A stretch of 64,000 bases of DNA from Marinirhabdus sp963799365 (GCA_963799365.1 CAWCWV010000015.1:310001-374000), one strand, 5' to 3'. Numbered from the stretch's first letter, positions 28,347-38,047 are shown. Numbers and translations: made by a program. Notes: a model not told the origin generated them from the sequence alone.

Positions 28347-31181
28347 ATGAAACTGAAAATTATAGCTGTTACGGCTTTGGCGTTTAGCTTTTTAACTGGA
28401 AACGCCCAAACCGATTTACAAAACGACACAAAAAAATTAGAAAGTAAAAAAATTCCGTTGGATCCTAATGTAAAAAAGGGAACTCTTAAAAATGGGCTTA
28501 CGTATTACATTCAGAATAACGGAAAACCTGCAGATAAAGTAGAACTGCGCCTTCTAGTAAATGCTGGATCTATTCTAGAAACCGAAGACCAATTGGGACT
28601 CGCTCACTTTATGGAGCATATGAATTTTAATGGTACTAAAAACTTTGAGAAAAATGAACTCGTAGATTATCTTCAGAGTATTGGTGTAAAGTTTGGCGCC
28701 GATTTAAATGCCTACACGAGTTTTGATGAAACCGTCTATATTCTTCCCATTCCAAGTGACGATCCAGAAAAACTGGAAAAAGGTTTTCAGATCTTGGAAG
28801 ATTGGGCACACAATGCAACCTTAACAGACAAAGCTATAGACGACGAGCGCGGTGTAGTGTTGGAAGAATACCGTTTGGGTTTAGGTCCCGATAAGCGAAT
28901 GATGCAAGAATACCTACCAAAATTAATGTACGGCTCTAAATATGCCAACCGCCTACCCATTGGTACCAAAGAGAACCTAGATAATTTTGAATATAAAGAC
29001 GTACGCGAGTATTATACGAATTGGTATCGTCCAGACCTGATGGCCGTTGTAGCTGTTGGAGACTTGGATCCTGCAGAATTGGAGGCAAAAATAAAGAGCC
29101 ATTTTGGTACTATAGAAAAAGCTAAATCTCCGAAAAAGCGCGAGAAATTTTCAATGCCAAATCATGAAGAAACACTGGTAGCCATTGCTAGCGATAAAGA
29201 AGCACCTTTTACACAGGTTCAGGTTGTTTATAAGGACAAGTTTGCAGCACCAAAGGTAGAAACAGTTGCCGATTATAAAGATGGTTTAACCAAAGACCTC
29301 TTTGCCACAATGATAAACAATCGCTTAACCGAGTTGACCAATAGTCCTAATCCGCCATTTGTCTTTGGATTTTCGTACTACGGTGGCACATTTGCACGAG
29401 GTAAAAATGCCTACCAAAGTATTGCTTCTACTAGTGAAACCGGTCAATTGAACGCACTAAAAACTTTGTTGGAAGAAAATGAACGCGTAAAACAGTATGG
29501 GTTTCAACCCGGTGAGTTTGATCGTGCAAAAGCTTCCATTATGGCGCGTTTGGAAAAGCAATACAATGACCGTGACAAGCAGGAAAGCAACAGGATTATT
29601 GGGCAATATGTTCAAAATTATCTGGACGACGCTCCTGCTCCAGGAGTAGCTTGGGAGTACGAAACCACAAAACAACTACTTCCAACCATTAAGTTAGAAG
29701 ACGTTAGTAAACTCATTAACACTTTTATCCACGACGATAACAGGGTGATTATTTTAACAGGACCTGAAAAAGAGGGCCTTACAAAAGTGACTGAAGCCGA
29801 AGTACTTGCATTACTTAAAGATGTCCAGAATACAAAAATTGAGCCTTACCAAGATAATATGGTACGTCAAGATTTAGTTGAAAACTTAAAGCCAGCAGGG
29901 AGTATCACAAAAACTGAAACCGATTCGAACCTAGATGTAACAACCCTTACATTGAGTAACGGAGCCAAGGTAATTTATAAAAAAACCGATTTTAAAAATG
30001 ACGAAGTTTTATTTGAAGCGTTTAGTTTTGGAGGAATTAGTTTGTATTCAGATAAAGAATTATTGGCTACAACGTACGCCAACGGAGGTATTAATGAGGC
30101 AGGAATTGGCGGTTTGTCAAAAACAGACCTCAGTAAAATGATGAGTGGTAAAATAGCTAGCGTTTTCCCAAGCATTGGTCTTACTACTGAAAATTTAAGA
30201 GGGCAAGCAGCTCCTAAAGATTTAGAAACGCTTTTCCAGATGGTGTATTTGTATTTTACAGATGTAAATAAAGACCCCGAAGCCTATCAATCGTTTATCT
30301 CGAAACAGAAAAGCTTTTTGGCCAACATTATGAGCAATCCTAATTTTTACTTTAATGATCAGATTCAGCAATTCGAGAATGAAGGTAATCCACGCTATAC
30401 AGGATTTCCAACCGTTGAAGACTTAGACGCAGCAGATTATGATTTGGCGTATAAAAAGTTTTTAGAACGATTTGAAGATGCAGGAGACTTCAGTTTTTAT
30501 TTTATTGGAAATGTAGACGAAGTAAAATTGAAAGAGTTTTCAAAAAAATATATTGCATCGCTTCCTACCACAAATAGCAATGAAACTTTCAATCCTACAC
30601 AATTTAGAAGAGAAGATACTTATCAGAAAAAAATAGTAAACAAAGGTACCGATCCTAAAAGCTTTGTAAGAATTGCTTGGAGAGAAGATGATGTTCCTTT
30701 TAATGAAGAGGAACGTATTTTAGTAGACGCGTTAGGCGAAGTATTATCTATTAAACTTATTGAAAAATTACGTGAAGAAGAAGGTGGCGTTTATGGTGCT
30801 GGAGCTAATGGAACTTTCAGAAAACTTTCCTATCCTGGTGTTACTTTCACTATTTCGTTTCCTTGCGGACCTGAAAATGTAGATAAGTTGGTGGCTGCGG
30901 CCTTAGCTGAAGTTGAAAAGATTAAAAAAGATGGCCCTACCCAAAAAGATGTAGATAAAGTAATAGAAGCCGTGTTGGTTGAAAACAAAGAAAATCTAGA
31001 AAAAAATGATTTCTGGATGCGAACGTTGGTTACTGCAGCAACTGAAGATAGAAAGATAGATACGTTTATAAATGCCACAAACGAAGCAACTATTATCACT
31101 GCAGCGGGCATACAAAAAGTAGCTAATAAATACCTTGACGATAACTATTTCCTTGCAGTTTTAATGCCTGAAGAAAAATAG
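28347..31181 (+). CDS. M16 family zinc metallopeptidase (two-module, pitrilysin-like)
   Basis: A 944-aa exported protease with a signal ending near TGNAQ (residue 21). The first module holds the inverted zinc motif H87-F-M-E90-H91, with the distal Glu in DDERGVVLEEYR. A second, inactive module (about 540-944) has LREEEGGVYGAGANGTF, the substrate-clamping R/Y region of the family. Long single chains with two halves enclose peptides in a chamber and degrade them, here probably in the periplasm or at the outer membrane. A terminator follows at 31205. It is transcribed alone. Confidence 0.92.
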   Translation: MKLKIIAVTALAFSFLTGNAQTDLQNDTKKLESKKIPLDPNVKKGTLKNGLTYYIQNNGKPADKVELRLLVNAGSILETEDQLGLAHFMEHMNFNGTKNFEKNELVDYLQSIGVKFGADLNAYTSFDETVYILPIPSDDPEKLEKGFQILEDWAHNATLTDKAIDDERGVVLEEYRLGLGPDKRMMQEYLPKLMYGSKYANRLPIGTKENLDNFEYKDVREYYTNWYRPDLMAVVAVGDLDPAELEAKIKSHFGTIEKAKSPKKREKFSMPNHEETLVAIASDKEAPFTQVQVVYKDKFAAPKVETVADYKDGLTKDLFATMINNRLTELTNSPNPPFVFGFSYYGGTFARGKNAYQSIASTSETGQLNALKTLLEENERVKQYGFQPGEFDRAKASIMARLEKQYNDRDKQESNRIIGQYVQNYLDDAPAPGVAWEYETTKQLLPTIKLEDVSKLINTFIHDDNRVIILTGPEKEGLTKVTEAEVLALLKDVQNTKIEPYQDNMVRQDLVENLKPAGSITKTETDSNLDVTTLTLSNGAKVIYKKTDFKNDEVLFEAFSFGGISLYSDKELLATTYANGGINEAGIGGLSKTDLSKMMSGKIASVFPSIGLTTENLRGQAAPKDLETLFQMVYLYFTDVNKDPEAYQSFISKQKSFLANIMSNPNFYFNDQIQQFENEGNPRYTGFPTVEDLDAADYDLAYKKFLERFEDAGDFSFYFIGNVDEVKLKEFSKKYIASLPTTNSNETFNPTQFRREDTYQKKIVNKGTDPKSFVRIAWREDDVPFNEEERILVDALGEVLSIKLIEKLREEEGGVYGAGANGTFRKLSYPGVTFTISFPCGPENVDKLVAAALAEVEKIKKDGPTQKDVDKVIEAVLVENKENLEKNDFWMRTLVTAATEDRKIDTFINATNEATIITAAGIQKVANKYLDDNYFLAVLMPEEK

Positions 31182-31204
31182 TAAATTTGTTCGATTTTTA
31201 ACAT

Positions 31205-31230
31205 AAAAACCCGTCCATCGACGGGTTTTT
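31205..31230 (+). terminator. Rho-independent terminator of the M16 peptidase gene
   Basis: An 11-bp perfect stem AAAAACCCGTC/GACGGGTTTTT (31205-31215 with 31220-31230), loop CATC. Confidence 0.88.
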
Positions 31231-31442
31231 ACATCTAGATAAAGTAAAAATAGAATTTTAATTTTGCTTATAACTTTCATCTCCAATTACAAAACAACCC
31301 ATCAACTAGAGAAGATTCGCTGATTACTTGTACAATACAGCTGCAACTCCCAAGAAGGTAATTGTTCACTTCCTGTTAACAAATATCATTTTCTCTCCGC
31401 ATAATTAATCGTATTTTTAGCCTTTAAACCAGAGGATACTTC

Positions 31443-32207
31443 ATGGGTAAAATAATTGCTATTGCCAATCAAAAAGGAGGCGTTGGAAAGACAACGACAA
31501 GTGTTAATCTTGCCGCATCCTTAGGGGTCTTGGAGAAAAAAGTACTGTTGATAGACGCAGACCCTCAGGCAAATGCCACATCGGGGCTGGGTATTGATGT
31601 GGAAACTGTAGAAATAGGCACCTATCAACTTCTGGAGCATACTGCCAGTGCTTTACAAGCAATTGTAAAAACAGACTCTCCCAATCTGGATATCATTCCT
31701 TCACATATAGATTTAGTTGCTATTGAAATTGAACTAGTAGACAAAGAAAATCGGGAGTATATGATGAAACAGGCTATCACGAGCTTGAAAGAAAAATACG
31801 ACTATATTTTAATCGATTGCGCTCCTTCATTAGGATTACTTACCCTAAATGCGCTAACTGCAGCAGATGCAGTAATTATTCCTATTCAGTGTGAATACTT
31901 TGCGCTGGAAGGGTTAGGTAAATTATTGAACACCATTAAAAGCGTTCAAAAAATACACAACCCTGCATTGGATATTGAAGGATTGTTACTTACTATGTAC
32001 GATTCCAGATTACGTCTTTCAAATCAAGTAGTAGACGAAGTAAAAAAACATTTTGATGCTATGGTTTTTAAAACAATCATTCAAAGAAACGTGCGTTTAA
32101 GTGAAGCACCTAGCTATGGCGAGAGTATTATTAGTTATGATGCGGGTAGTAAAGGAGCCAATAATTACTTAAGTTTGGCACAAGAATTAATTGAAAAGAA
32201 CCAATAA
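31443..32207 (+). CDS. parA: Chromosome-partitioning ATPase ParA (Soj)
   Basis: A 254-aa deviant Walker ATPase. KGGVGKTT (11-18) carries the signature lysine of the family, DADPQANAT is Walker A', and LIDCAPSLGLLT is Walker B. It binds DNA nonspecifically in the ATP form and moves ParB-parS complexes. It starts the run parA-parB-DUF5683-dapB-lepB-wbqC. Upstream (31182-31442) is the M16 terminator, a TTAACAAATAT stretch (31376-31386) and TATTTTTA near 31410. Confidence 0.95.
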   Translation: MGKIIAIANQKGGVGKTTTSVNLAASLGVLEKKVLLIDADPQANATSGLGIDVETVEIGTYQLLEHTASALQAIVKTDSPNLDIIPSHIDLVAIEIELVDKENREYMMKQAITSLKEKYDYILIDCAPSLGLLTLNALTAADAVIIPIQCEYFALEGLGKLLNTIKSVQKIHNPALDIEGLLLTMYDSRLRLSNQVVDEVKKHFDAMVFKTIIQRNVRLSEAPSYGESIISYDAGSKGANNYLSLAQELIEKNQ

Positions 32208-32244
32208 ATAAGTACCCTGCCACGGTAGGATACTGAAAAAGTTA

Positions 32245-32258
32245 CCCGCCTTCGCGGG
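32245..32258 (+). promoter_or_regulatory. GC hairpin directly before the parB start codon
   Basis: CCCGC-CTTC-GCGGG, a 5-bp stem with a tight loop, ends 8 nt before the parB ATG (32267). It may influence translation of parB relative to parA. A similar element precedes the aminotransferase start at 46120. Confidence 0.5.
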
Positions 32259-32266
32259 CATTATAT

Positions 32267-33166
32267 ATGGCGAAAGCAATAAAAAAACAAGCCTTAGGCC
32301 GTGGTCTTTCTGCATTACTGAAAGATCCTGATAACGATATTAAATCTGTACAAGATAAAAATGCCGATAAAGTTGTAGGGAACATAATTGAACTAGAGCT
32401 AGATTTTATTGAAGTAAATCCTTTCCAGCCTCGGACCAGTTTTAATGAAGAATCGCTTAGAGAATTGGCATCATCCATCAGAGAATTGGGTGTTATACAA
32501 CCAATCACAGTCCGAAAATTAGGCTTTAATAACTATCAACTTGTAAGTGGAGAACGCCGGTTTAGGGCTTCAAAACTTATTGGATTACCAAGTATTCCTG
32601 CATATATTAGAATTGCTAACGACCAGGAATCATTAGAAATGGCATTGGTTGAAAATATCCAACGTCAAGATCTAGACCCCATCGAAATTGCACTCTCTTA
32701 TCAACGCCTTATCGAAGAAATTCAAGTTACACAAGAAGCGTTAAGTGATCGGGTAGGAAAAAACAGGTCTACTATTGCCAATTACCTTCGCTTACTGAAG
32801 TTAGATCCTATCATTCAAACAGGAATGCGAGATGGTTTTATTTCTATGGGCCACGGTCGCGCACTCATAAACGTTGAAGATGCAGATGAGCAATTAGATA
32901 TTTACGAAAAGATCATCTCAAAAAAGTTATCCGTTCGAGATACCGAAGCGTTAGTTCGGAATACCAAATCACCCGAAGCGCAACCAGCTCCTAAAAAAAA
33001 GGCGCTTCCTACCTACGCCACTAAAGCGAGAAGAACACTAAGCAGTATATTAGATGCCAAAGTAGATGTGAAGGTTTCCAAATCAGGGAAAGGTCAAATT
33101 GTAGTTCCCTTTACTAATAAAGATGATTTTGAACGCATCCTCGGACTTTTAAAAAGTGAAAAATAA
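32267..33166 (+). CDS. parB: Chromosome-partitioning protein ParB (Spo0J)
   Basis: A 299-aa DNA-binding CTPase. After a basic N-terminal segment (KKQALGRGLSALL) comes the ParB/Srx N-domain with NPFQPR and the CTP-binding GERRFRASKL. ENIQRQDLDPIEIA and a helix-turn-helix (about 150-200) follow, then a C-terminal dimerisation region. It spreads from parS sites and stimulates ParA. It lies 59 nt after parA and its end overlaps the GTG start of the DUF5683 gene by 11 nt, implying coupled translation. Confidence 0.95.
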   Translation: MAKAIKKQALGRGLSALLKDPDNDIKSVQDKNADKVVGNIIELELDFIEVNPFQPRTSFNEESLRELASSIRELGVIQPITVRKLGFNNYQLVSGERRFRASKLIGLPSIPAYIRIANDQESLEMALVENIQRQDLDPIEIALSYQRLIEEIQVTQEALSDRVGKNRSTIANYLRLLKLDPIIQTGMRDGFISMGHGRALINVEDADEQLDIYEKIISKKLSVRDTEALVRNTKSPEAQPAPKKKALPTYATKARRTLSSILDAKVDVKVSKSGKGQIVVPFTNKDDFERILGLLKSEK

Positions 33167-33752
33167 GCTTCTATATATTATCTTAATACTTGTTACGGCT
33201 GCAACCCTGGCTCAAACTCAAGATACGCTTTCCGTAGAAAATGAGACTCGATTGGTTGTAAAAGATACCCTTATTGCTAAAGCTCCTTACGATCCTTTAG
33301 CACCTAGTAAAGCTGCATTTTATTCGGCAGTGGTTCCCGGATTGGGCCAAGCTTACAATAAAAAATATTGGAAAATCCCTATTGTGTACGCAGGAATTGG
33401 CGCAGGAATTTACTTTCACGTTAAAAACGACCAAGATTATGATAGGTTTCGCGATGCTTACAAAAGAAGGTTGGCTGGATTTACAGACGACGAGTTTTTT
33501 GGTGATGGCGCCTCCCCTATTATTAGCAATGATCGGTTAATTGATGCACAACGTTCTGCGCAAAAGAATAAGGATGTGAGTATTATTGTTGCGTTGGCGT
33601 TCTATTTGGTAAATATTATTGACGCCAATGTAGATGCACATTTAAAGCAATACGATGTAAGTGATGACCTTTCTATTGTACCCAATTTTGAAGTAAATCC
33701 AATAAACACACGTCCTCATTATGGGCTCGCTTTAAAATTTAACTTGAAATGA
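33156..33752 (+). CDS. DUF5683 membrane-associated protein
   Basis: A 198-aa protein from a GTG start that overlaps parB by 11 nt. The signal-like N-terminus KNKLLYIILILVTAATLAQ is followed by a spacer and the family core PSKAAFYSAVVPGLGQAYNKKYWKIPIVY (residues about 49-77), which includes a hydrophobic glycine-rich hairpin. A second hydrophobic segment lies near 148-163. The function is unknown. A conserved position between parB and dapB is known to me from other flavobacteria. Its stop overlaps the dapB start by 4 nt (ATGA). Confidence 0.85.
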   Translation: MKNKLLYIILILVTAATLAQTQDTLSVENETRLVVKDTLIAKAPYDPLAPSKAAFYSAVVPGLGQAYNKKYWKIPIVYAGIGAGIYFHVKNDQDYDRFRDAYKRRLAGFTDDEFFGDGASPIISNDRLIDAQRSAQKNKDVSIIVALAFYLVNIIDANVDAHLKQYDVSDDLSIVPNFEVNPINTRPHYGLALKFNLK

Positions 33753-34447
33753 AATTAGCTATAGTAGGATACGGAAAAATGGGCAAAACCATTGAGGCGC
33801 TTGCCATAGCAAAAGGGCATCAGATAGTTTATAAAAAAGGGAGTAATTTTGAAAATGGAAATCTGTCTGATGCCGATGCAGCGATAGAATTTTCAATACC
33901 TGAAGCAGCTATCGCAAATATTGAGAAGTGTTTAAGAAATAACATTCCAGTAGTTTCAGGAACTACAGGTTGGCTTTCAGGCTATGCTGAAATGGTGAAA
34001 TTATGTGAAACAAGTAACGGAAGCTTCATTTATGCGTCCAATTTCAGTGTTGGCGTGAATTTGTTTTTCAGTATTAATGAATATGCTGCAAAACTATTGG
34101 CACCTTGGAAAGAGTATTCGGTTGCGATTGAAGAGATTCATCACACACAAAAAAAAGACGCTCCAAGTGGTACTGCCATTAGTATTGCTGAAGGAATTAT
34201 AAAATATTCAGCTAAAAAATCCTGGTCGTTGGAAGGTCCTTCATCTGAAAGTATCCTTATTGAAGCTAAAAGAGAAGGCGACGTAAAAGGAACTCATACT
34301 GTTATATATCCTTCAGTAATTGATACTATTTCGCTAAAACACGAGGCACATACCCGAGATGGTTTTGCCAAAGGTGCTATCTTAGCAGCTGAATGGCTAG
34401 CAGATAAAAAGGGCGTGTATTCAATGAAGGATGTTTTAGGAATTTAA
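33749..34447 (+). CDS. dapB: 4-hydroxy-tetrahydrodipicolinate reductase
   Basis: A 232-aa enzyme of the diaminopimelate/lysine pathway reducing the DapA product with NAD(P)H. The nucleotide loop is VGYGKMGKTIE. The catalytic block is EEIHHTQKKDAPSGTA, with the proton-donor His-His pair and the Lys. SNFSVGVNLFF precedes it. It is about 40 residues shorter than E. coli DapB, as usual in Bacteroidota. It overlaps the DUF5683 gene by 4 nt, so translation is likely coupled. A heptamer repeat array follows the stop. Confidence 0.94.
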   Translation: MKLAIVGYGKMGKTIEALAIAKGHQIVYKKGSNFENGNLSDADAAIEFSIPEAAIANIEKCLRNNIPVVSGTTGWLSGYAEMVKLCETSNGSFIYASNFSVGVNLFFSINEYAAKLLAPWKEYSVAIEEIHHTQKKDAPSGTAISIAEGIIKYSAKKSWSLEGPSSESILIEAKREGDVKGTHTVIYPSVIDTISLKHEAHTRDGFAKGAILAAEWLADKKGVYSMKDVLGI

Positions 34448-34450
34448 TGT

Positions 34451-34490
34451 TGAGTAGTGAGTAGTGAGTAGTGAGTAGTGAGTAGTGAGT
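34451..34490. repeat. Tandem heptamer repeat (TGAGTAG)n
   Basis: Five perfect copies of TGAGTAG plus five further bases lie between dapB and lepB, 3 nt after the dapB stop. Each unit contains TGA and TAG, so the array gives stops in several frames. Such arrays vary in copy number by slippage. Confidence 0.95.
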
Positions 34491-34554
34491 AAAATTATAA
34501 AAATAAAATGTTAGTAGATTAGGGTCTATAAGCTAACAACAAAAGACTATAAAA

Positions 34555-36114
34555 ATGAGCTGGACTGGTTGGTTACTATTTATTTTGATTGTACAAATAA
34601 TACATTTTTTAGGTACCTGGAAATTGTATTTAAAAGCTGGAAGAAAAGCCTGGGAAGCAGCAGTGCCTGTATACAATGCCGTAGTTTTAATGAAAATTAT
34701 TAACAGGCCCTGGTGGTGGACTATTTTATTGTTTATCCCTATTGTGAATCTGATAGTCTTTCCAGTAATCTGGATTGAGACCATTCGTAGTTTTGGACGT
34801 AATAGCAACTTGGACACCTTTTTAGTGCTTATTACTTTGGGACTTTATATTTACTATATAAATTATACTCAGGATGTAACCCACATTCAAGACAGGAGTT
34901 TAAAGCCACGTACTTCGGCAGGTGAATGGGTAAGCTCCATATCGTTTGCTGTGGTTGCTGCTACTATTGTGCACACTTATTTTATGCAACCTTTTACAAT
35001 CCCTACATCCTCGTTGGAAAAAACTTTGTTGGTTGGTGACTTTTTGTTTGTGAGTAAGTTTCATTATGGAGCTAGAACGCCAATGACGCCAATATCGTTC
35101 CCAATGGTACACGACACTATTCCTGTAGCTAAAGTAAAATCGTATACTGCCAAACCTCAAATACCATATTTCAGATTCCCAGGATTTCAGAAAATCAAGC
35201 GAAACGATATCGTAGTGTTTAACTGGCCTGTAGATACACTAATTGATATTAATCCTGCTACTATGCGAGGAAGTGTTCAAAAACCAATTGATAAAAAATC
35301 GAATTACGTAAAACGTTGTGTTGGTTTACCTGGCGATTCCTTATCGGTTAAAAACGGACGTGTATTTATAGATGGACAACCATTGGAGCTGAATGATAGA
35401 GCTAAGATTCAATTTGGATATCAAGCAGCTACCAAAAAGCCTTTAAACATACCTTTTATCAAAGAACGTTATGATATTACAGATATAAGCCCTTTGAATC
35501 GCGAGGGTACAGTGTATCAATTTCACGCCACAGATGAAGCCATAGAGAAATTTAAAAACTACCCAGATATTATTAAGGTAATTGCTATAAACGATACCGA
35601 TAACGGTTGGGATCAAACCGTTTTTCCGAACGATGCACAATACGATTTTAACAATAACTTCTTTGGCCCTATTTACATACCGGAAGCTGGAAAAACAGTA
35701 GCTATCAATTCAGAAAGTATATCTTTCTACAAGCGTATTATTGAAACATACGAAGGCACCGAAATGGGTATAGATAATAAAATTACTCAAAGTGGAACTC
35801 AAGTACTCTTAAACGGACAACCCATTACCGAATACACATTCAAAATGGACTATTACTGGCTCATGGGTGACAACCGAAATAACTCTCAAGATGCAAGAAC
35901 GTGGGGGTATGTTCCCTTTAACCACGTTGTAGGAAAACCTGTTTTTGTTTGGATGAGTTGGGATAGTAATTCTGGTTCAGTACGCTGGGATAGAGTGTTT
36001 ACAACAGTTGGTGGTGCTGGCAAACCTGTTTCCTATATCATGTACTTTGTAATTGCACTCATAGCTTGGTTTGGTTTTAACTTTTTCAGAAAAAGAAAGA
36101 AATCTGCTCAATAG
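34555..36114 (+). CDS. lepB: Signal peptidase I with N-terminal DUF5684 membrane domain
   Basis: A 519-aa enzyme removing Sec signal peptides at the outer face of the inner membrane. Residues 1-115 form a DUF5684-type domain with several TM helices (GWLLFILIVQII, WWWTILLFIPIVNLIVFPVI). The S26 domain follows a TM segment at about 127-143. The catalytic Ser153 is in QPFTIPTSSLE (usual QPFxIPSxSM) and Lys253 is in YVKRCVGLPGD. MGDNRNNSQDAR lies at 437-448. A large insertion (about 280-425) enlarges the catalytic domain. A final TM helix (493-511) and basic tail end it. The length is typical of Bacteroidota and much longer than E. coli LepB. Confidence 0.92.
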   Translation: MSWTGWLLFILIVQIIHFLGTWKLYLKAGRKAWEAAVPVYNAVVLMKIINRPWWWTILLFIPIVNLIVFPVIWIETIRSFGRNSNLDTFLVLITLGLYIYYINYTQDVTHIQDRSLKPRTSAGEWVSSISFAVVAATIVHTYFMQPFTIPTSSLEKTLLVGDFLFVSKFHYGARTPMTPISFPMVHDTIPVAKVKSYTAKPQIPYFRFPGFQKIKRNDIVVFNWPVDTLIDINPATMRGSVQKPIDKKSNYVKRCVGLPGDSLSVKNGRVFIDGQPLELNDRAKIQFGYQAATKKPLNIPFIKERYDITDISPLNREGTVYQFHATDEAIEKFKNYPDIIKVIAINDTDNGWDQTVFPNDAQYDFNNNFFGPIYIPEAGKTVAINSESISFYKRIIETYEGTEMGIDNKITQSGTQVLLNGQPITEYTFKMDYYWLMGDNRNNSQDARTWGYVPFNHVVGKPVFVWMSWDSNSGSVRWDRVFTTVGGAGKPVSYIMYFVIALIAWFGFNFFRKRKKSAQ

Positions 36115-36265
36115 TAACAGAAAGGGTTTATGTTTATAAAATGTTGCAGTGATCCCCTTCAGCTGTTAGTGAAGGGTCTTGAGTCTTGAGTTAAAAATAA
36201 TAATTACTTTTAACATATTCGTCTTACTTCTTTTTTCTAGGGCTTATTGCAATTATAAATAGAAT

Positions 36266-36901
36266 ATGAATACAGTCTTGCTCCACCCCACCTACTTTCC
36301 TAGTATACTACAAATGGCAGAAATAGCTCAAGCCGAAGAAGTTGTTTTTGAGGTAGAAGATAATTACCAGAAACAAACCTATCGCAATCGCTGTTATATT
36401 GCACATACAAATGGAAAATTACTACTTAATGTCCCAATAAAACACAGTAAAGACAGCTCCCGTCAAAAAATGAAAGCTGTCGTGGTAGAAAATGCATTTC
36501 CGTGGCAAAAGGAACATTGGCGAAGTATTCAAAACGCCTACCGCACCTCCCCTTTTTTTGAATATTATGAAGATGAATTAGCTCCTCTCTTTTCGGAGCC
36601 TGTTGGAAGTTTATTAGATTTCAACCTAAAAATATATAAACTATTGGCAAACTTGATTGGACTAGATATTCCAACTTCATATTCTGAAGTTTATGAAGTA
36701 ACACCAACTATAGCCGACAAACGCTATTTGGCCAATGCAAAATCTCAGGAATTCTCAAATCAAAAGCCCTATAGCCAAGTATTAGAGGCACATCACGGCT
36801 GGTTACCAAATCTTTCGGTATTAGACTTGCTCTTTAATGAAGGTCCAAACACTTTGAACTATCTGGAATCATACCCACTACAAAGCGGAAATGATTTTTA
36901 G
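36266..36901 (+). CDS. WbqC family protein
   Basis: A 211-aa protein matching the WbqC family. It begins with LHPTYFPSILQMA (the family's QPxYFPxxxxxA pattern), followed by NRCYIAHTNGKLLLNVPI, a KHSKDS segment and WRSIQNAYRTSPFFEYY. The family is often found in polysaccharide or nucleotide-sugar clusters and its chemistry is unsettled. Here it closes the parA-lepB run, 151 nt after lepB. That gap contains a 7-bp hairpin (36155-36176) without a T-run. Confidence 0.88.
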   Translation: MNTVLLHPTYFPSILQMAEIAQAEEVVFEVEDNYQKQTYRNRCYIAHTNGKLLLNVPIKHSKDSSRQKMKAVVVENAFPWQKEHWRSIQNAYRTSPFFEYYEDELAPLFSEPVGSLLDFNLKIYKLLANLIGLDIPTSYSEVYEVTPTIADKRYLANAKSQEFSNQKPYSQVLEAHHGWLPNLSVLDLLFNEGPNTLNYLESYPLQSGNDF

Positions 36902-36980
36902 TCATCCCGGATTATATTTATAGATACCTTTATATAACTTCAAGCTAGAAGAGATAATTCAATAGTCACTTCACCAAGAA

Positions 36981-37010
36981 ATTACCAAATTACCTAGTTA
37001 CCAAATTACC
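36981..37010. repeat. Direct repeat TTACCAAATTACC, two copies
   Basis: TTACCAAATTACC occurs at 36982-36994 and again at 36998-37010, between the convergent wbqC-like and DUF6503 genes. It looks like a small slippage-type duplication. Confidence 0.8.
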
Positions 37011-37024
37011 AATTAAACAATAAT

Positions 37025-37837
37025 TTACCTAGGAACTACAATAGCTCCCTCTGGCTTTGCAAAAACCTCTGCATCTAATGTAAGGTCTGATATGGCTATT
37101 TTATCAAACAGCATGTCGTTTCGCTCGTCCGTAGGTTTGTTGTCTTTTACATTGTACCAGGTTAATTTTTTGGGTAATATCAATCCGTTTACTTCTTGCC
37201 ATTTGTCATATTTAATAAAATGCCAGTCTGTACTTTTTTCTTCACTTTTGTACGTCACAGTGTAACCCAACCAAGCCATTTGGTTGGTTTCTGGATCCAT
37301 GTATAAAATATATTCATCTTCGGGAGAATCTCCAACTCCATCTTCATAGCCTATTTTAATACCATTGTATAGCTTGCCATCAAGTTCGGTAGCATCAACA
37401 TTTGTATAGACAATTCCCTCGTCACCTAGGATATATGGCATTGCGTAAAAATAGAACATCAAATTATGATAAAAACGGGCATTGCCTTTGTAGGCATTTT
37501 CTTTATTCTGGAGTAACCAAACTTCAGAACCATCATAGCCAATAGACCAATCTTTATGTTCAATTTTAGATTTTCTGTTTTTTAAATCGGTTGTATGGGT
37601 TTCGGTTCCTCCTTTGCTGTCAAGTTCAAAACAAAGATTATTCATGTTATTCCAAGTGTCCCAACCACCGTGGGCTTTAAAAACATTTGCAAGAGCCTCA
37701 GGATAGCTTGGTTTCTCCATCTCTATTTGTGAAACTTCTACTGTATCGTTTATCACAAGCGGATCTTCCTCCTTTTTATCTTCCTTACAGGCTATTAGTG
37801 TTGATATTGCCAAAAGTAGAATCAATAATTTTTTCAT
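37025..37837 (-). CDS. DUF6503 family lipoprotein
   Basis: A 270-aa lipoprotein with signal MKKLLILLLAISTLIAC (Cys17). The mature protein begins with an acidic spacer and then a beta-rich domain with family-like features: HGGWDTWNNMNNLCFEL (about 53-69), IGYDGSEVWLL, FYHNLMFYFYAMPYILGD, YMDPETNQMAWLGYTV and NGLILPKKLTWY. The fold resembles outer-membrane-lipoprotein carriers of the LolA/LppX type, an inference from the strand pattern only. Function unknown. It is transcribed alone. Confidence 0.8.
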   Translation of the reverse strand: MKKLLILLLAISTLIACKEDKKEEDPLVINDTVEVSQIEMEKPSYPEALANVFKAHGGWDTWNNMNNLCFELDSKGGTETHTTDLKNRKSKIEHKDWSIGYDGSEVWLLQNKENAYKGNARFYHNLMFYFYAMPYILGDEGIVYTNVDATELDGKLYNGIKIGYEDGVGDSPEDEYILYMDPETNQMAWLGYTVTYKSEEKSTDWHFIKYDKWQEVNGLILPKKLTWYNVKDNKPTDERNDMLFDKIAISDLTLDAEVFAKPEGAIVVPR

Positions 37838-38047
37838 TTGGTTTGGTTTAAGGTTCGTATAAATGTAAACAAGCTTCCACCTAAGTCGAAGCTTTTTTAG
37901 AAACCTTTATGATGAACGTATTATAATTTTTAATTTTTTTAGTAAACGTGCCGTATTCGATTGAAAATTTAAACTCAACACATTTTTATAGCAACTATAA
38001 ATATGATTTACTTTTTTTAAAGTGTATAGTCAAAAATTCCTATTTCC

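Noticed and set aside
34451..34490. CRISPR-like array.
   Set aside because: Seven-base units repeat without spacers; it is a simple tandem repeat. No cas genes are present in the window.
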